DNA of 64,000 nt from Leptospira tipperaryensis (GCF_001729245.1 NZ_CP015217.1:1614001-1678000), one strand, 5' to 3'; shown: positions 50,371 through 59,761, numbered from the stretch's first letter. Notes: generated by a model from the sequence alone, not told the origin. Numbers and translations: made by a program.

Positions 50371-52683
50371 ATGAAAATGCGAAAGTTTCCCCTTGGGAAA
50401 AAGTATTTTAATATTCCACTGGTTGCGACTCTGATCCTGATCGCGGGTTGTCCCGCAGGAATCTTTACGAAGTTTCCGGATCAAGAAGACGTATGTAAGT
50501 TCGATGCCGTAAGAGAAGGGGTCAGGTCTGCGTCCGCAGCTTTTTTTCCGGATCCACAATTGGAATCCTTATCCATCAACGGAGGACTTGCTTGGCAAAA
50601 TCTTCCGGATAGTCCGATACCGGTTCCTCCTCCCGTATTGAGCCCGGGACAAACGATCACTCTGAGAGGAAGCGGATTCGGATCCGGTCCCGATATAGAT
50701 TACACAAAGATTATGATCGGAAACACTAGAGTTCTTGAAACGGATCTTAGAATGTTTGAGCAAAAACTTGATCTCATCAAACAGGTGAACTTTGAAACCA
50801 AGGACACTCACGATCAGTGGGGAAAATACATTCTCAGTTGGTCCGATTCGGAAATCAACTTTAAGGTTCCGGAACACGTAAGCGGAGGACCTCTGATCGT
50901 TCAGGTTCAAAAACGAACCGGCTACAATCTTTCTCTGCTCAAGCCGACGGACGCGCATAACGTGATCGACGCTCAGACAAAAAGAATCACAGACGAAGAC
51001 TTTAAACACAAATGCGACGTCGTTTCGTTGTTAAGCGAAGCCAAGGCTACGAAACCTCTTGCGGTAACCGTCAACAATCCCGGTTTTAACAATCTATTCT
51101 CACTTGGAGAAAAAATATTCTGGTCCTACGACTTTAACATCGGTTTGGCGCACGCCATTCGAAACTTAGATTGGAATAAGATCTTCGGTTATCAAACCAC
51201 GGATCCGATCACGGGTTACGTTGCCGATCCGGCGTTGTTGTTCGGCGCTTATCACGCGATCTCAAACGAGGTTCCAAGTGCGGCGATCGATAACGTATAT
51301 TTCGATCCCTATCCGCAACCGACTCCGATTCCCGGATATCTCGGAGGAGATCAGTTGACAAAAGGAAACACAAGAAGTAGCGGTTGGGTCGGTTATCGTT
51401 ATAAGGAAGCTTCTCACCCTTATACAGGCAAAGGAGAATGGATCGGTTTTAACTGCGCTTCTTGTCACGGTTATAGAATCAGCTTTGAGGCGTCTCCCGG
51501 AAGTGTGGTGACAAAGGTGATTCCAGGACTTCCGAATCCGAATTGGTCGATGCGCTGGTCTTTGCTAGGAGATATGAAAGGAATCAAGGAATCTGAACCC
51601 GGTCCGAGTTTTGACTCTTCTGCAAAAGACATCGATAAGACAGCTCTGATCTATCACATGCCTCAGGGCGCCGGCGAACACACGTTAGTCCGCGTTAAAG
51701 GAGAAGGGAGTGAAACCGATAACGACTATCAGTTTTCTCCGATCGCGATTCCAAACGTGACCAACTACATGGGCGTTAGACGTTCTTTGTCTCATACCGA
51801 ATCCTACGTCGGTTTTGAAGGATCTTATATTCATTCGGAAGAACCCGATGGAGCTACCGGTTCGATGAAAGCGAAAGAACTTCAAGCTTTGACAGCTTAC
51901 ATGACCAAACTTGACCAATATGATAAACCTCTGAGACAAGTCGGTATATATCGTTGGCTCAAATCCAAAGGAAAACTGATTTCTCAAACCGGAATCAATC
52001 TGGGAGAAGGGAGTTTTGTTCAAGCAGGTTGGGAATCTTTTCCGGGAGTTGCGGAATCGATTAACAGAGGTAAGACGGTTTATCAGAGGGATTGTGGTTC
52101 CTGTCATAGCGATAAGATCGGACTCAATTCCAACGAAAAGATGTTCAAGCTCAACGAAGTGGGAAGATTTTTCGCTCCGACCGTTTATCAAAAGGAACAA
52201 CAGTCGATTCGTGCTAACTTCTTGAGAGACATGTATTGGGTGCAACACAGGGGATTGTTAAGCGACGGACACGTCCGAAATCTGGAAGACTTGGTTCATC
52301 CGGATCGTTGTACGGAAGGTTCCGGCTTGTATAATTCTTATTATACGCTCCATACTTCGGTGCAGCCCGCGCTCGGCGGTCCGGACTTTCCACAACCGTA
52401 TCCCGCCTATAACCGGAAAGGCGACGTGTTTCGCGTAATCAAATCTCCGAATACTGACGTTGGAAATAAACGAAATCGTTTTATCGAAAGACACAAGTAT
52501 TTCGTGACGCTTCCGAACGATCCGGATTGGTATTACTGGGATTATCAAAAGATGAGGAGAGAATACGGTCCGGAAGAGATGGGAACCAAACAACCCATCG
52601 GTATGCCGGCGGCTCCACATCCATGGTGTGCGAGAAGCGCATCCGAAGTGGACGACTTAGTTGAGTATATTCTAACTCTCTAA
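50371..52683 (+). CDS. Di-haem c-type cytochrome lipoprotein with IPT/TIG domain
   Basis: 770 residues from the ATG at 50371 (AGAGGTG just upstream; another ATG at 50350). The signal peptide ends in a lipobox-like LIAGC (about residue 27), so the protein is lipid-anchored outside the inner membrane. Residues about 85-175 look like an IPT/TIG Ig-like fold (LSPGQTITLRGSGFGSG). Two haem-binding CxxCH motifs follow, NCASCHGY (about residue 365) and DCGSCHSD (about 570). The size, spacing and two haems recall cytochrome c peroxidase/RoxA-type rubber oxygenases, but no substrate is shown by the sequence. Confidence 0.85.
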   Translation: MKMRKFPLGKKYFNIPLVATLILIAGCPAGIFTKFPDQEDVCKFDAVREGVRSASAAFFPDPQLESLSINGGLAWQNLPDSPIPVPPPVLSPGQTITLRGSGFGSGPDIDYTKIMIGNTRVLETDLRMFEQKLDLIKQVNFETKDTHDQWGKYILSWSDSEINFKVPEHVSGGPLIVQVQKRTGYNLSLLKPTDAHNVIDAQTKRITDEDFKHKCDVVSLLSEAKATKPLAVTVNNPGFNNLFSLGEKIFWSYDFNIGLAHAIRNLDWNKIFGYQTTDPITGYVADPALLFGAYHAISNEVPSAAIDNVYFDPYPQPTPIPGYLGGDQLTKGNTRSSGWVGYRYKEASHPYTGKGEWIGFNCASCHGYRISFEASPGSVVTKVIPGLPNPNWSMRWSLLGDMKGIKESEPGPSFDSSAKDIDKTALIYHMPQGAGEHTLVRVKGEGSETDNDYQFSPIAIPNVTNYMGVRRSLSHTESYVGFEGSYIHSEEPDGATGSMKAKELQALTAYMTKLDQYDKPLRQVGIYRWLKSKGKLISQTGINLGEGSFVQAGWESFPGVAESINRGKTVYQRDCGSCHSDKIGLNSNEKMFKLNEVGRFFAPTVYQKEQQSIRANFLRDMYWVQHRGLLSDGHVRNLEDLVHPDRCTEGSGLYNSYYTLHTSVQPALGGPDFPQPYPAYNRKGDVFRVIKSPNTDVGNKRNRFIERHKYFVTLPNDPDWYYWDYQKMRREYGPEEMGTKQPIGMPAAPHPWCARSASEVDDLVEYILTL

Positions 52684-52698
52684 AGTGATTTACAAAAT

Positions 52699-52733
52699 GG
52701 ATTCAATCAAGACTTTAGGTTTTGATTGAATCC
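52699..52733. terminator. Bidirectional terminator-like hairpin
   Basis: Twelve-base perfect stem GGATTCAATCAA/TTGATTGAATCC, eleven-base loop, between the convergent cytochrome and exporter genes. T tracts are weak on both sides. Confidence 0.65.
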
Positions 52734-52749
52734 TAAGTTTAGGAAATCA

Positions 52750-54018
52750 TTAAACCGAAATCGCAGGAGTGATCTCTTCGTGGACCGGAAGTTCTTCCGG
52801 AATTCTCCGTTTTCCTATCATCAAAATAAGGAACGCAAAACTTGCGGAAGCAAAAAGTATGATCGAAAGAGGAAGACTCGTGTGAGCGCTAAAAAGGCCG
52901 ACACAACTCGAGGCAAAGGCGCCGATTCCCATCTGAAGAGAACCCATCAGAGCGGACGCGGTCCCCGCATTTTTTGAAAACGGTGCGAGTGCGAGTGCGG
53001 CTGCGTTCGGATTGAGTAGTCCCACAAGAGCCAAAAGACTAAAGAAGAATAGGGTGGTTCCGATCAAGCCAAACCAACCGTTCCAGGTTCCGATCAAAAA
53101 AAGAAGTGTGACTGCAACCTGACCGAGCAAAGCGGTTTTCAAAATCTGTTCATTCTTAAATTTTTTGACTAAAAAAATGTTACACTGACTTGCTCCGATA
53201 AATCCTACCGAAAGAAGCGCAAATATATAACTGAACTTCTGCGGTTCTACTTTAAAAATTTCCATAAATATGATCGGCGAACCCGAGATATATACAAAAA
53301 GTCCCGAGAAGGCGACCGCGCCGGCTAACGTGTAAGAATAGAATTGTGGATTTCTAAAAACGATCCCGTATTGATGAAAAATATGAATCGGTTTTAACGA
53401 AACGGAAGGATCGGCTTTATGACTTTCCGGAAGATAAAACACGCTTACCAAAAGCATTAAGAATGCGATCGCGGAGAGTATTATAAAAATTGCATGCCAT
53501 CCGAAATTTGTGCTGATATAACCTCCGACTGTAGGTGCGAGAAGAGGAGAAACGCCCAAAACCAAAATGAGCAAGGAAAATACTTTTGAACTTTCTTTCA
53601 CCCTAAAAAAATCTCGGACCATCGCGACGGAGGCAACGTTAGCCACACAGCCTCCAATCGCTTGGATCAAACGAAAAATGACGAGTTCATCGATAGAACG
53701 AGAAAACATACATCCGAACGAAGCGAGAATATAAACGAAAAGTCCGACGTAGAGAGGTTTTTTTCTGCCAAAACGATCCAAGAGAGGTCCGTAGAGAAGT
53801 TGTCCGAAGGCCAAGCCTATAAAATAACTCGAAAGAGAAAGAGCCACTTCCGCAGCAGGCGTATCTAAATCTTTTGCAATCTCCGAAAATGCGGGAAGAT
53901 ACATGTCGATGGAAAAAGGACTCAGAGCGGTGAGGGTACCTAAGATGAGAATGAGAAAAAAAGGCTTCGGTTTGGATGGCAAGGATTCTTCCTTATCCGA
54001 TTCTATTTGTTTCTCCAT
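52750..54018 (-). CDS. Bcr/CflA-family MFS drug exporter
   Basis: 422 residues with twelve spans. The signature of the Bcr/CflA/chloramphenicol group is clear: ALSPFSIDMYLPAF near residue 34, GQLLYGPLLDRFGRKKPLYVGL (loop 2-3 motif A), RLIQAIGGCVANVASVAMVRD (motif C region). It should export small drugs or metabolites with proton antiport. No regulator overlaps it; a MarR or TetR gene is not immediately upstream, since the gene at 54168 is a reductase. Confidence 0.92.
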   Translation of the reverse strand: MEKQIESDKEESLPSKPKPFFLILILGTLTALSPFSIDMYLPAFSEIAKDLDTPAAEVALSLSSYFIGLAFGQLLYGPLLDRFGRKKPLYVGLFVYILASFGCMFSRSIDELVIFRLIQAIGGCVANVASVAMVRDFFRVKESSKVFSLLILVLGVSPLLAPTVGGYISTNFGWHAIFIILSAIAFLMLLVSVFYLPESHKADPSVSLKPIHIFHQYGIVFRNPQFYSYTLAGAVAFSGLFVYISGSPIIFMEIFKVEPQKFSYIFALLSVGFIGASQCNIFLVKKFKNEQILKTALLGQVAVTLLFLIGTWNGWFGLIGTTLFFFSLLALVGLLNPNAAALALAPFSKNAGTASALMGSLQMGIGAFASSCVGLFSAHTSLPLSIILFASASFAFLILMIGKRRIPEELPVHEEITPAISV

Positions 54019-54167
54019 TTTATTAAAAATGAATTTTACAACCAGCTCGGAGTCATTTTGTCACTGTTTTAGTTACAGATGGCGTTGTCAACGTAATTTT
54101 GAATATAAGAAAATTGGATCAAGAACAAAAACACGATTTTGAAAATCGGTCTTTTGCTTTTGGAGAT

Positions 54168-54833
54168 TTATCCTCGTTTTGCTAATACGACAATGTCCGG
54201 AACTTCGATGGTATTTTTCCCGTATCCTTTTTGAGCAACGGCTAACATCGCCTTCCCTAATTCTGCGAGCGTTGTCACTTGTTTTGGAAAGAAACGACGG
54301 AGGGCCGGATAGGCCCACGTAAAATACTTATAATAAGGAAGTGTGTTTTTCAAGCCCGGAGTGGGATGCATGTATCCGGGTCTAAAGTTAAATGCGGCTT
54401 TGAATCCGATTTGTAAAAGATCGTTTTCCGTTTTTCCTTTTACCCTTGCCCACATTACCTTTCCCTTTTCGGAACTGTCGGTTCCCGCGCCCGATACGTA
54501 ACAAAAAGTCGCCTCGGGGCTTTGTTTTTGCAGGGTCTTTGCAAAGTGTAGAGTCAGATCGTGAGAAATCTTGTGATACTGTTCTTCGTTGAGTCCGATG
54601 GAACTGATGCCCAGACAAAAAAAGCAGGCGTTGTATCCTTTGAGTTGAGGTTCAATCGAGGAAAGATCAAAAAAGTCGTTTAGTACGATCTCTTTTAGTT
54701 TCGGATGTGTAAAACCTCCAGGCTTTCTATGAATTACAAGAACCGATTCCACGTTTTTGTCTTCGAGGCATTCGTGTAAAACTCCTTCTCCCACCATTCC
54801 GGTCGCACCCGTGATAATCGCTTTGATTTTCAT
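54168..54833 (-). CDS. NAD(P)-binding Rossmann protein (HTATIP2-like)
   Basis: 221 residues from the ATG at 54833, six bases after AAAGGA; an upstream TTG at 54839 would add two. The N-terminus AIITGATGMVGEGVL is a NAD(P) binding loop, and VSGAGTDSSEKG and NFRPGYMHPT follow the atypical SDR (NmrA/HTATIP2) plan. There is no full YxxxK catalytic pair, so it may bind rather than reduce substrates. It is the last gene of the TetR-MBL group, 27 bases after the hydrolase. Confidence 0.85.
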   Translation of the reverse strand: MKIKAIITGATGMVGEGVLHECLEDKNVESVLVIHRKPGGFTHPKLKEIVLNDFFDLSSIEPQLKGYNACFFCLGISSIGLNEEQYHKISHDLTLHFAKTLQKQSPEATFCYVSGAGTDSSEKGKVMWARVKGKTENDLLQIGFKAAFNFRPGYMHPTPGLKNTLPYYKYFTWAYPALRRFFPKQVTTLAELGKAMLAVAQKGYGKNTIEVPDIVVLAKRG

Positions 54834-54860
54834 GTTCAATCCTTTGAATATTCTATTCTT

Positions 54861-56021
54861 CTAATTCATTTGTGTCGAGCGAATCGGATCTTCCGCGGCG
54901 GTTTTCCACGGAAGGTCCGGCCACCAACGGGAAAAATTCTCACTCGCCTCCGGTTCGAAACTTTGTCCGGGTTTTGGAGTGAATACATTTACGCCCATTT
55001 CCTTTGCCTTGACCAACACTCTTTCGATGGGTTCGGTCCAACCATGAGCCGCGAGTTCGAAGAGGGCCCAATGAACCGGTAAGAAACTTTTTCCTCTCAC
55101 CATCTTGTGAGCGATCACCGCCTGTTCCGGTCCGATATGCCAATCCGGCCAGGCTTGGTTGTATTGTCCGGTTTCGATCATCGTAAGATCAAAGGGTCCG
55201 TATTTTTCGCCGATATCTTTCATCGCGGGGAAAAGACCTGTGTCTCCCGAATAGTATAATCTATGTTTGGCGCCGATCAGAGCATATCCGGCCCAGAGGT
55301 GTTCGTCTTTGTCCAAAAGAATTCTTCCGGAAGCGTGTCTTGCAGGAGTCGCTACGATCTTAAGTTCTCTGATGGAGAAGGATTCCCACCAATCGAGTTC
55401 TACAATTTTTGATTCAAGAATTCCCCAATGCGATAGATGTTTTCCTACTCCGAGGGGAACTATAAAGACCACGCCTTTTTCGTTTAGGGCCAGTGTGGTT
55501 TTGTAGTCCAGGTGGTCGTAGTGATCGTGCGAAATAACGACGACGTCGATTTTGGGAAGATCTTCGAAAGAGAGAGGAGGAGCATACCAACGTTTTGGTC
55601 CGGCCCAGGTGACAGGAGAAGAACGATCGGACCAGATCGGATCCGTGAGAATTTTGTAACCGTCAATTTCGACTAACGTAGAAGAATGTCCGAACCAGGT
55701 GACTCTCATTCCGCTTGCAGGCTCGACGTCGTAGAGGGAAGGTTCCGGTCTGTGAACATTTAACTCTTCGATCGGACTTGAAAATTCGCTTTTACGGAAA
55801 AGAGAAAGTATACTTTCGGAGACGTCGTTTATCAACGGTTGAGGATTTACAAATTGACCGTCCTTCCAATTGGGTGAGGCTTTGATTCTTGCCTCTCTTT
55901 CGCTTGAAGCCGTTAAACTCATACAAGTATAAACGCTAAAGATACAAGCGGAGAAAAGAGTAACGATGGAAATCCATCGGATCGCTTTTAAAACCTTGAT
56001 TACTTTCTTATTTTTTTTCAT
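54861..56021 (-). CDS. Membrane-anchored MBL-fold hydrolase (NAPE-PLD/UlaG-like)
   Basis: 386 residues. One N-terminal span (about 15-36), then a metallo-beta-lactamase domain: VTWFGHSSTLVEIDG near residue 106, the metal site SHDHYDHLDY, ATPARHASGR and YYSGDTG, and later LPVHWALFELAAHG. The order and the ALFELAAHGW ending match the N-acyl-phosphatidylethanolamine phospholipase D group of the family, although the substrate is not proven. Its start overlaps the TetR gene stop by 14 bases. Confidence 0.9.
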   Translation of the reverse strand: MKKNKKVIKVLKAIRWISIVTLFSACIFSVYTCMSLTASSEREARIKASPNWKDGQFVNPQPLINDVSESILSLFRKSEFSSPIEELNVHRPEPSLYDVEPASGMRVTWFGHSSTLVEIDGYKILTDPIWSDRSSPVTWAGPKRWYAPPLSFEDLPKIDVVVISHDHYDHLDYKTTLALNEKGVVFIVPLGVGKHLSHWGILESKIVELDWWESFSIRELKIVATPARHASGRILLDKDEHLWAGYALIGAKHRLYYSGDTGLFPAMKDIGEKYGPFDLTMIETGQYNQAWPDWHIGPEQAVIAHKMVRGKSFLPVHWALFELAAHGWTEPIERVLVKAKEMGVNVFTPKPGQSFEPEASENFSRWWPDLPWKTAAEDPIRSTQMN

Positions 56022-56607
56022 GACGACTCCCGAGTGGTGTGCATAAAATTTTAACTGCGGTATTCATTCCCTCTTTGAAAGCGGAACGAGAATTAGAAGA
56101 ATGTTTTAGCCCTACGGACGTTTGGTTGAGAGTTTCGACTAAATCTTTTATCTTGAGGCCCGCGCCGGAATAATAGTTTTTTAATTCCGATTCTTGAATA
56201 GTCTTTCCGATCGCTTTTAAAAACTGCTCTTCGTATTCATGGATGGTAGAACCGAGTAGGTTTTTGCTTGCTTCCACAAGATCGGATGCCCCCGAAGCGA
56301 GCATTCCCACATACTGACCCATCCACGCGTCAAAGGCAGAAACGATCCTTTCTTCTATAGAAAGTTCTTTGTCGCTTAACATTTTCTTGGCCGCATCCAA
56401 TGAGTTTTGAAGCGTGTTTTGAACCACCGCGCGAAAGAGGTCTTCTTTTGTAGCAAAGTGGAGATAGAGCCCTTGTCTGGATACGTCGGCGGCCCTTGCT
56501 ACCTCGTCCATAGAGGTTTTACGAAACCCGTATTTAAAAAAAACTATAAGCGCAGAATTGAGTATGTCAGTTTTTCTGTCTATTGTTTCGTTCGGTTTTG
56601 CGCTCAT
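56008..56607 (-). CDS. TetR-family transcriptional regulator
   Basis: 199 residues. The N-terminal helix-turn-helix (ALIVFFKYGFRKTSMDEVARAADVSRQGLYLHF, split as helix, turn and helix over residues 17-50) and the loose C-terminal ligand domain are typical. It leads an operon with the MBL hydrolase, overlapping it by 14 bases, and with the Rossmann protein, so it probably controls that operon by itself. Confidence 0.92.
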   Translation of the reverse strand: MSAKPNETIDRKTDILNSALIVFFKYGFRKTSMDEVARAADVSRQGLYLHFATKEDLFRAVVQNTLQNSLDAAKKMLSDKELSIEERIVSAFDAWMGQYVGMLASGASDLVEASKNLLGSTIHEYEEQFLKAIGKTIQESELKNYYSGAGLKIKDLVETLNQTSVGLKHSSNSRSAFKEGMNTAVKILCTPLGSRHEKK

Positions 56608-56742
56608 TTGTCAAACTTTACAATATAGACATTTATTGTAAAGTAGAATTAATTTGTCAATTTTGAATCGGTCTGTCGAAGTGGCTAAAAAAACGGCTTC
56701 TGCTAACAAAACAAATGATTGGTGTCGAAATTTTATCTCATA

Positions 56743-56757
56743 CGGACTTGAAGTCCG
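56743..56757. repeat. Copy of the dispersed CGGACTT palindrome
   Basis: CGGACTT-G-AAGTCCG, identical in its core to the 27065-27085 copy; flanking AT-rich bases differ (TAC left, ATTTT right). It lies inside an intergenic gap. Confidence 0.8.
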
Positions 56758-56937
56758 ATTTTAAGTGTTTTTTGTTGAGATCCTTTTGGTAGGAACTTTG
56801 GAAAGCAACTCGAATCGTTCGAAGTCTTTAGTTCTTATATTCGGATTTAGAAATTTCGAGAGATCGTAGATGAGAACAAAACGTTTTTCCTTTTAATAGA
56901 AAGGAGAAAATTAAAGAGGAGGAAAATGGAAGGACTT

Positions 56938-56959
56938 GCGACCGTTTTGAAACGGTCGC
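56938..56959 (-). terminator. Terminator of the patatin operon (minus strand)
   Basis: Perfect ten-base stem GCGACCGTTT/AAACGGTCGC with a two-base loop, 13 bases beyond the patatin stop, followed on the minus strand by a pyrimidine-rich tract. Confidence 0.75.
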
Positions 56960-56972
56960 GGAGGAGGACATT

Positions 56973-57974
56973 TCAGCGGACCGATTTTTTCTTTTTACTC
57001 GATTTCTTTTTCGAAGATTCCAAACGATTCGGTTTGACGAGTTTTTTAACAGTCGAAAGCTGTTTTGCGGAAACATGTTTTTTACTAAATTTCTTCAGAA
57101 GAAAGTTTCCAATTTCTTCTCCCTTCTTCATTCCTAAGTCGACGGTTTCCTTGAGTTTGGATCCGTTTGTGGTGACTAAGGTCACAGGCAATTGATTTTC
57201 CGGAGAGATCATGTGGATCTGCACACCCTTCGGAGGTTTTTGCGCGACTTCACGAGCGATATTGAAGTGATGATGATGCCAACGACTCATCAGACGAGCC
57301 ATCTTCCAATCTTTAGGAAAGGAAAGAAAACTTGTAAAAAACCCGAAGGGCGGAGAAATTTTTTCAACGGGAGAATTTAAGACAATCGTAATATCCTTAT
57401 ATCCCGCTTCGATCAGATCCTCCAACGGAAGAGGGTTGAGAACCGCAGCGTCGGAGTAGAGCGTTCCGTCCACTCTGTGTCTTCCCCTGGTTGCGATCGG
57501 AAGCGAAGTCGCGGCTTTCAAAAGATCGAATATGTTAGTAGTAGTCGCTCTCACATACTCTATACTTCTCGTGTGAAGATTACTCACCGCGATTCTGAAT
57601 TCGGGAAGGCCGAACTTTTCAAAGTTTTCCGCGGGAAGCGGGTATTTTTGTCCAAAGAGATCGTCTACGAGATATTCCTGATCCAAGAAAGTTTTTCCTT
57701 GAAAAGGATGAAACGGAGAGATGAGTTTTCGGCCGGCTAATTCGAAATACCAAATCGCAAGTGTTTTCAAACTCTTTTCGGGTTCCGGTTTCGGCATCGT
57801 AACGTAATACGCCGCCGAACAGGCGCCGGAAGAAACTGCGACCACAAGATCAAAGTATTTGGGTGAAAGAATCGTATGCAAAGAATGTAATGCACCTCCG
57901 GCAAAGGCGCCTTTCATTCCTCCTCCTTCAACGAGGAGGGCTCGTTTGTTTCCCTTTGCGAGTGGAATTCTCAT
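56973..57974 (-). CDS. Patatin-like phospholipase
   Basis: 333 residues. An oxyanion loop RALLVEGGGMKGAFAGGAL near residue 12, nucleophile region FDLVVAVSSGACSAA and the catalytic Asp in RHRVDGTLYSDAA identify the family, lipid acyl hydrolases. The GxSxG elbow reads AVSSG here, with Ala for the first Gly. The C-terminal 30 residues are very lysine-rich (KKKSSKKKKSVR), perhaps for membrane or nucleic-acid contact. Its ATG overlaps the stop of the PlsC-like gene upstream by four bases. Confidence 0.9.
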   Translation of the reverse strand: MRIPLAKGNKRALLVEGGGMKGAFAGGALHSLHTILSPKYFDLVVAVSSGACSAAYYVTMPKPEPEKSLKTLAIWYFELAGRKLISPFHPFQGKTFLDQEYLVDDLFGQKYPLPAENFEKFGLPEFRIAVSNLHTRSIEYVRATTTNIFDLLKAATSLPIATRGRHRVDGTLYSDAAVLNPLPLEDLIEAGYKDITIVLNSPVEKISPPFGFFTSFLSFPKDWKMARLMSRWHHHHFNIAREVAQKPPKGVQIHMISPENQLPVTLVTTNGSKLKETVDLGMKKGEEIGNFLLKKFSKKHVSAKQLSTVKKLVKPNRLESSKKKSSKKKKSVR

Positions 57975-58735
57975 ACTGCGGAACCTACTGCTTTGGATTC
58001 TGATTCTTCGTAACTGTCTCCCGCGCCTTTTTTATAAGTAAACGGATAGGTTAAATTTGTAAGATTTGCAATATCGTGCATACGTTCGTGTAGGAATTCT
58101 TCCGGATCCTGATTCGGATGAAGGTGTTTTAATTCTCCGATTCGAATCGTGAGTTTGGTTCTTCTTAAAAAACCTCTCGGTTCGTAGTCCAATCCGAGAC
58201 AAAGAACCGGAAGGGGGGCTTCTGGTTTGCCGACGATAAAACGAAAAGCTCCGGGTCTTCCTCTTCCCATCTTGTAAGGAACCGTCGTCTGTTCCGGAAA
58301 GATGACGAGCATATTACCATTGTATAATACTTTTCGCGCAAACAAAAGATCCTTCTTACTCTTACGGGGCTCAAGTCGGTTTAACGGAATTCCTCCGCAT
58401 TTTAAAAAGAAATCAAAGAAGATAGGCGCTGCCATAGAATCTTTCATGACTGCCCAGATGCTCCAGCGGACTTTGTAGAGAGCTTTTGCAAGACCTAAGG
58501 GGATATCATCGTTTCTCTGGTGTTTGGCGAGAACAAGAACGGTTCCTTCTTTGGGAACGTTGTGAAGTCCGTGGACTTCGGCCTTGTAAAACAGACTTCC
58601 ATAGAATCTGCCGAACCAATCCAAAATTCTTCGAACCAGATGCGAGCTTCCCGGATGCAAACCCGGTTCCGCATCCGGAGCCTTGTATTTTTTATGGGAA
58701 TATTTCTCGTTTTTGGAGGAATTTGCTGATTTCAT
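57971..58735 (-). CDS. 1-acylglycerol-3-phosphate acyltransferase-like (PlsC family)
   Basis: About 254 residues from the ATG at 58735; a TTG at 58786 would add 17 odd residues. The HX4D catalytic motif is AKHQRNDD, the substrate motif is FPEQTTV instead of the usual FPEGTRS, and PLPVLCLGLDYEP follows. Such enzymes acylate lysophosphatidate for membrane lipid, but the altered third motif may mean another acceptor. Together with the following patatin it forms a two-gene unit for making and breaking acyl-lipid bonds. Confidence 0.85.
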   Translation of the reverse strand: MKSANSSKNEKYSHKKYKAPDAEPGLHPGSSHLVRRILDWFGRFYGSLFYKAEVHGLHNVPKEGTVLVLAKHQRNDDIPLGLAKALYKVRWSIWAVMKDSMAAPIFFDFFLKCGGIPLNRLEPRKSKKDLLFARKVLYNGNMLVIFPEQTTVPYKMGRGRPGAFRFIVGKPEAPLPVLCLGLDYEPRGFLRRTKLTIRIGELKHLHPNQDPEEFLHERMHDIANLTNLTYPFTYKKGAGDSYEESESKAVGSAV

Positions 58736-59140
58736 ATATTTGGTAAGAGCCAGATTGTCAGAGCAGGTTGCAAAAAAAAAGAACAATGTTCGCTAAGAAT
58801 TCGAGTTTTTACGAAAGGTGAAGATCGGAAAGACTTCTTAAGAATCGCAGTGTGATCGCGGACTTCGTGCCAGGAAAAGAATTTGGATCCTACTTCTTTT
58901 CACGAGAATCTCCGTTTTTTGCGAACCTGCAATTCGCTACAAGAATCGTTCGACAATGTCCTAATGTTGATACGTTTTCTATTTCGCCTTCGAATACCGA
59001 CGAAGCAGCGGACCGCAAAGAAATCGTTTTCGATTCCAATGGCTCAAGAATTGTTAAACGAAACCCTAAGTTCCAATCGGAATAAGGATTGCTTTTTTGG
59101 ATGTTTCGATACGATACAGCGATCGAAGCGATTTTTGAAA
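58736..59140. other. Divergent region before the Crp-like gene
   Basis: About 405 bases. Two frames run through it (58852-59085 and an extension of the Crp-like frame from 58883), but neither has a convincing start or family features. Probably leader and promoters of the divergent pair. Confidence 0.45.
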
Positions 59141-59743
59141 ATGATATCCGACATTCCTTTTATTGAAAATCTAAAAAAGAAAATTCCGAGTTTGGATGAG
59201 AACTGGCCTCGATACAAACACATGCTCGAGGAGAGAACCGTTCCTCCGAGAACCGTCCTGATTCATAAGGGAGAATTTGTGAAGACGATCTTTATCGTAA
59301 AGAAGGGATGTCTTCGGATTTGGTTCGACGACGACGGAAGAGATATTACGGTAGCTTTCTTTTTTGAGAATCGTCCCATCACTTCTCTTCACAGTTATCG
59401 TGGGACCAACGAAACAAGCGGTTTTGTTTTGGAAAGCGTTGAGACCACCGAATTCTACATGGTAAGCGCGGAGAACGCGGCCCTGATCTATCAGGAAAAC
59501 GAAAAGCTCAAAGATTTTGTCTTGGAATATACTCTCGAACGTTTTGATACTTATATGGCCTTGTTTTTATCTCGGATTCGGGAAAGTCCTGAAGAACGAT
59601 ATCTAAATCTCATACGCCAACAACCCGATATCATCAGTCGAGTTCCGCAACACTACATCGCTTCCTATTTGGGAATCACCCCTGTTTCTCTCAGTAGAAT
59701 TCGAAATCGAGTCTGGAAAGAACACAAGAAAAAACTAGTTTAG
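59141..59743 (+). CDS. Crp/Fnr-family transcriptional regulator
   Basis: About 200 residues from the ATG at 59141; a longer frame from 58883 has a non-matching N-terminus. Residues about 15-115 form a cyclic nucleotide-binding-like barrel (RTVLIHKGEFVKTIFIVKKGCLRIWF, split), lacking the clear cAMP arginine, so another effector is likely. The C-terminal helix-turn-helix ends YIASYLGITPVSLSRIRNRVW, like the Bacteroidetes-type Crp relatives. The ribosome site is weak. Confidence 0.85.
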   Translation: MISDIPFIENLKKKIPSLDENWPRYKHMLEERTVPPRTVLIHKGEFVKTIFIVKKGCLRIWFDDDGRDITVAFFFENRPITSLHSYRGTNETSGFVLESVETTEFYMVSAENAALIYQENEKLKDFVLEYTLERFDTYMALFLSRIRESPEERYLNLIRQQPDIISRVPQHYIASYLGITPVSLSRIRNRVWKEHKKKLV

Positions 59744-59761
59744 AATTTCAGAATATTCTTA

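Larger units (their letters stand above)
56608..56972. other. Intergenic region with one dispersed palindrome and a hairpin
   Basis: 365 bases between TetR and the patatin gene. It contains a CGGACTT palindrome at 56743-56757 and a strong hairpin at 56938-56959 (both listed). No gene seen. Confidence 0.6.

Noticed and set aside
51685..52248. 187-codon minus-strand frame inside the cytochrome gene
   Set aside because: Shadow frame; the plus strand carries the CxxCH motifs and continuous homology.
58852..59085. 77-codon frame before the Crp-like gene
   Set aside because: No ribosome site or family; overlaps another frame; probably leader DNA.
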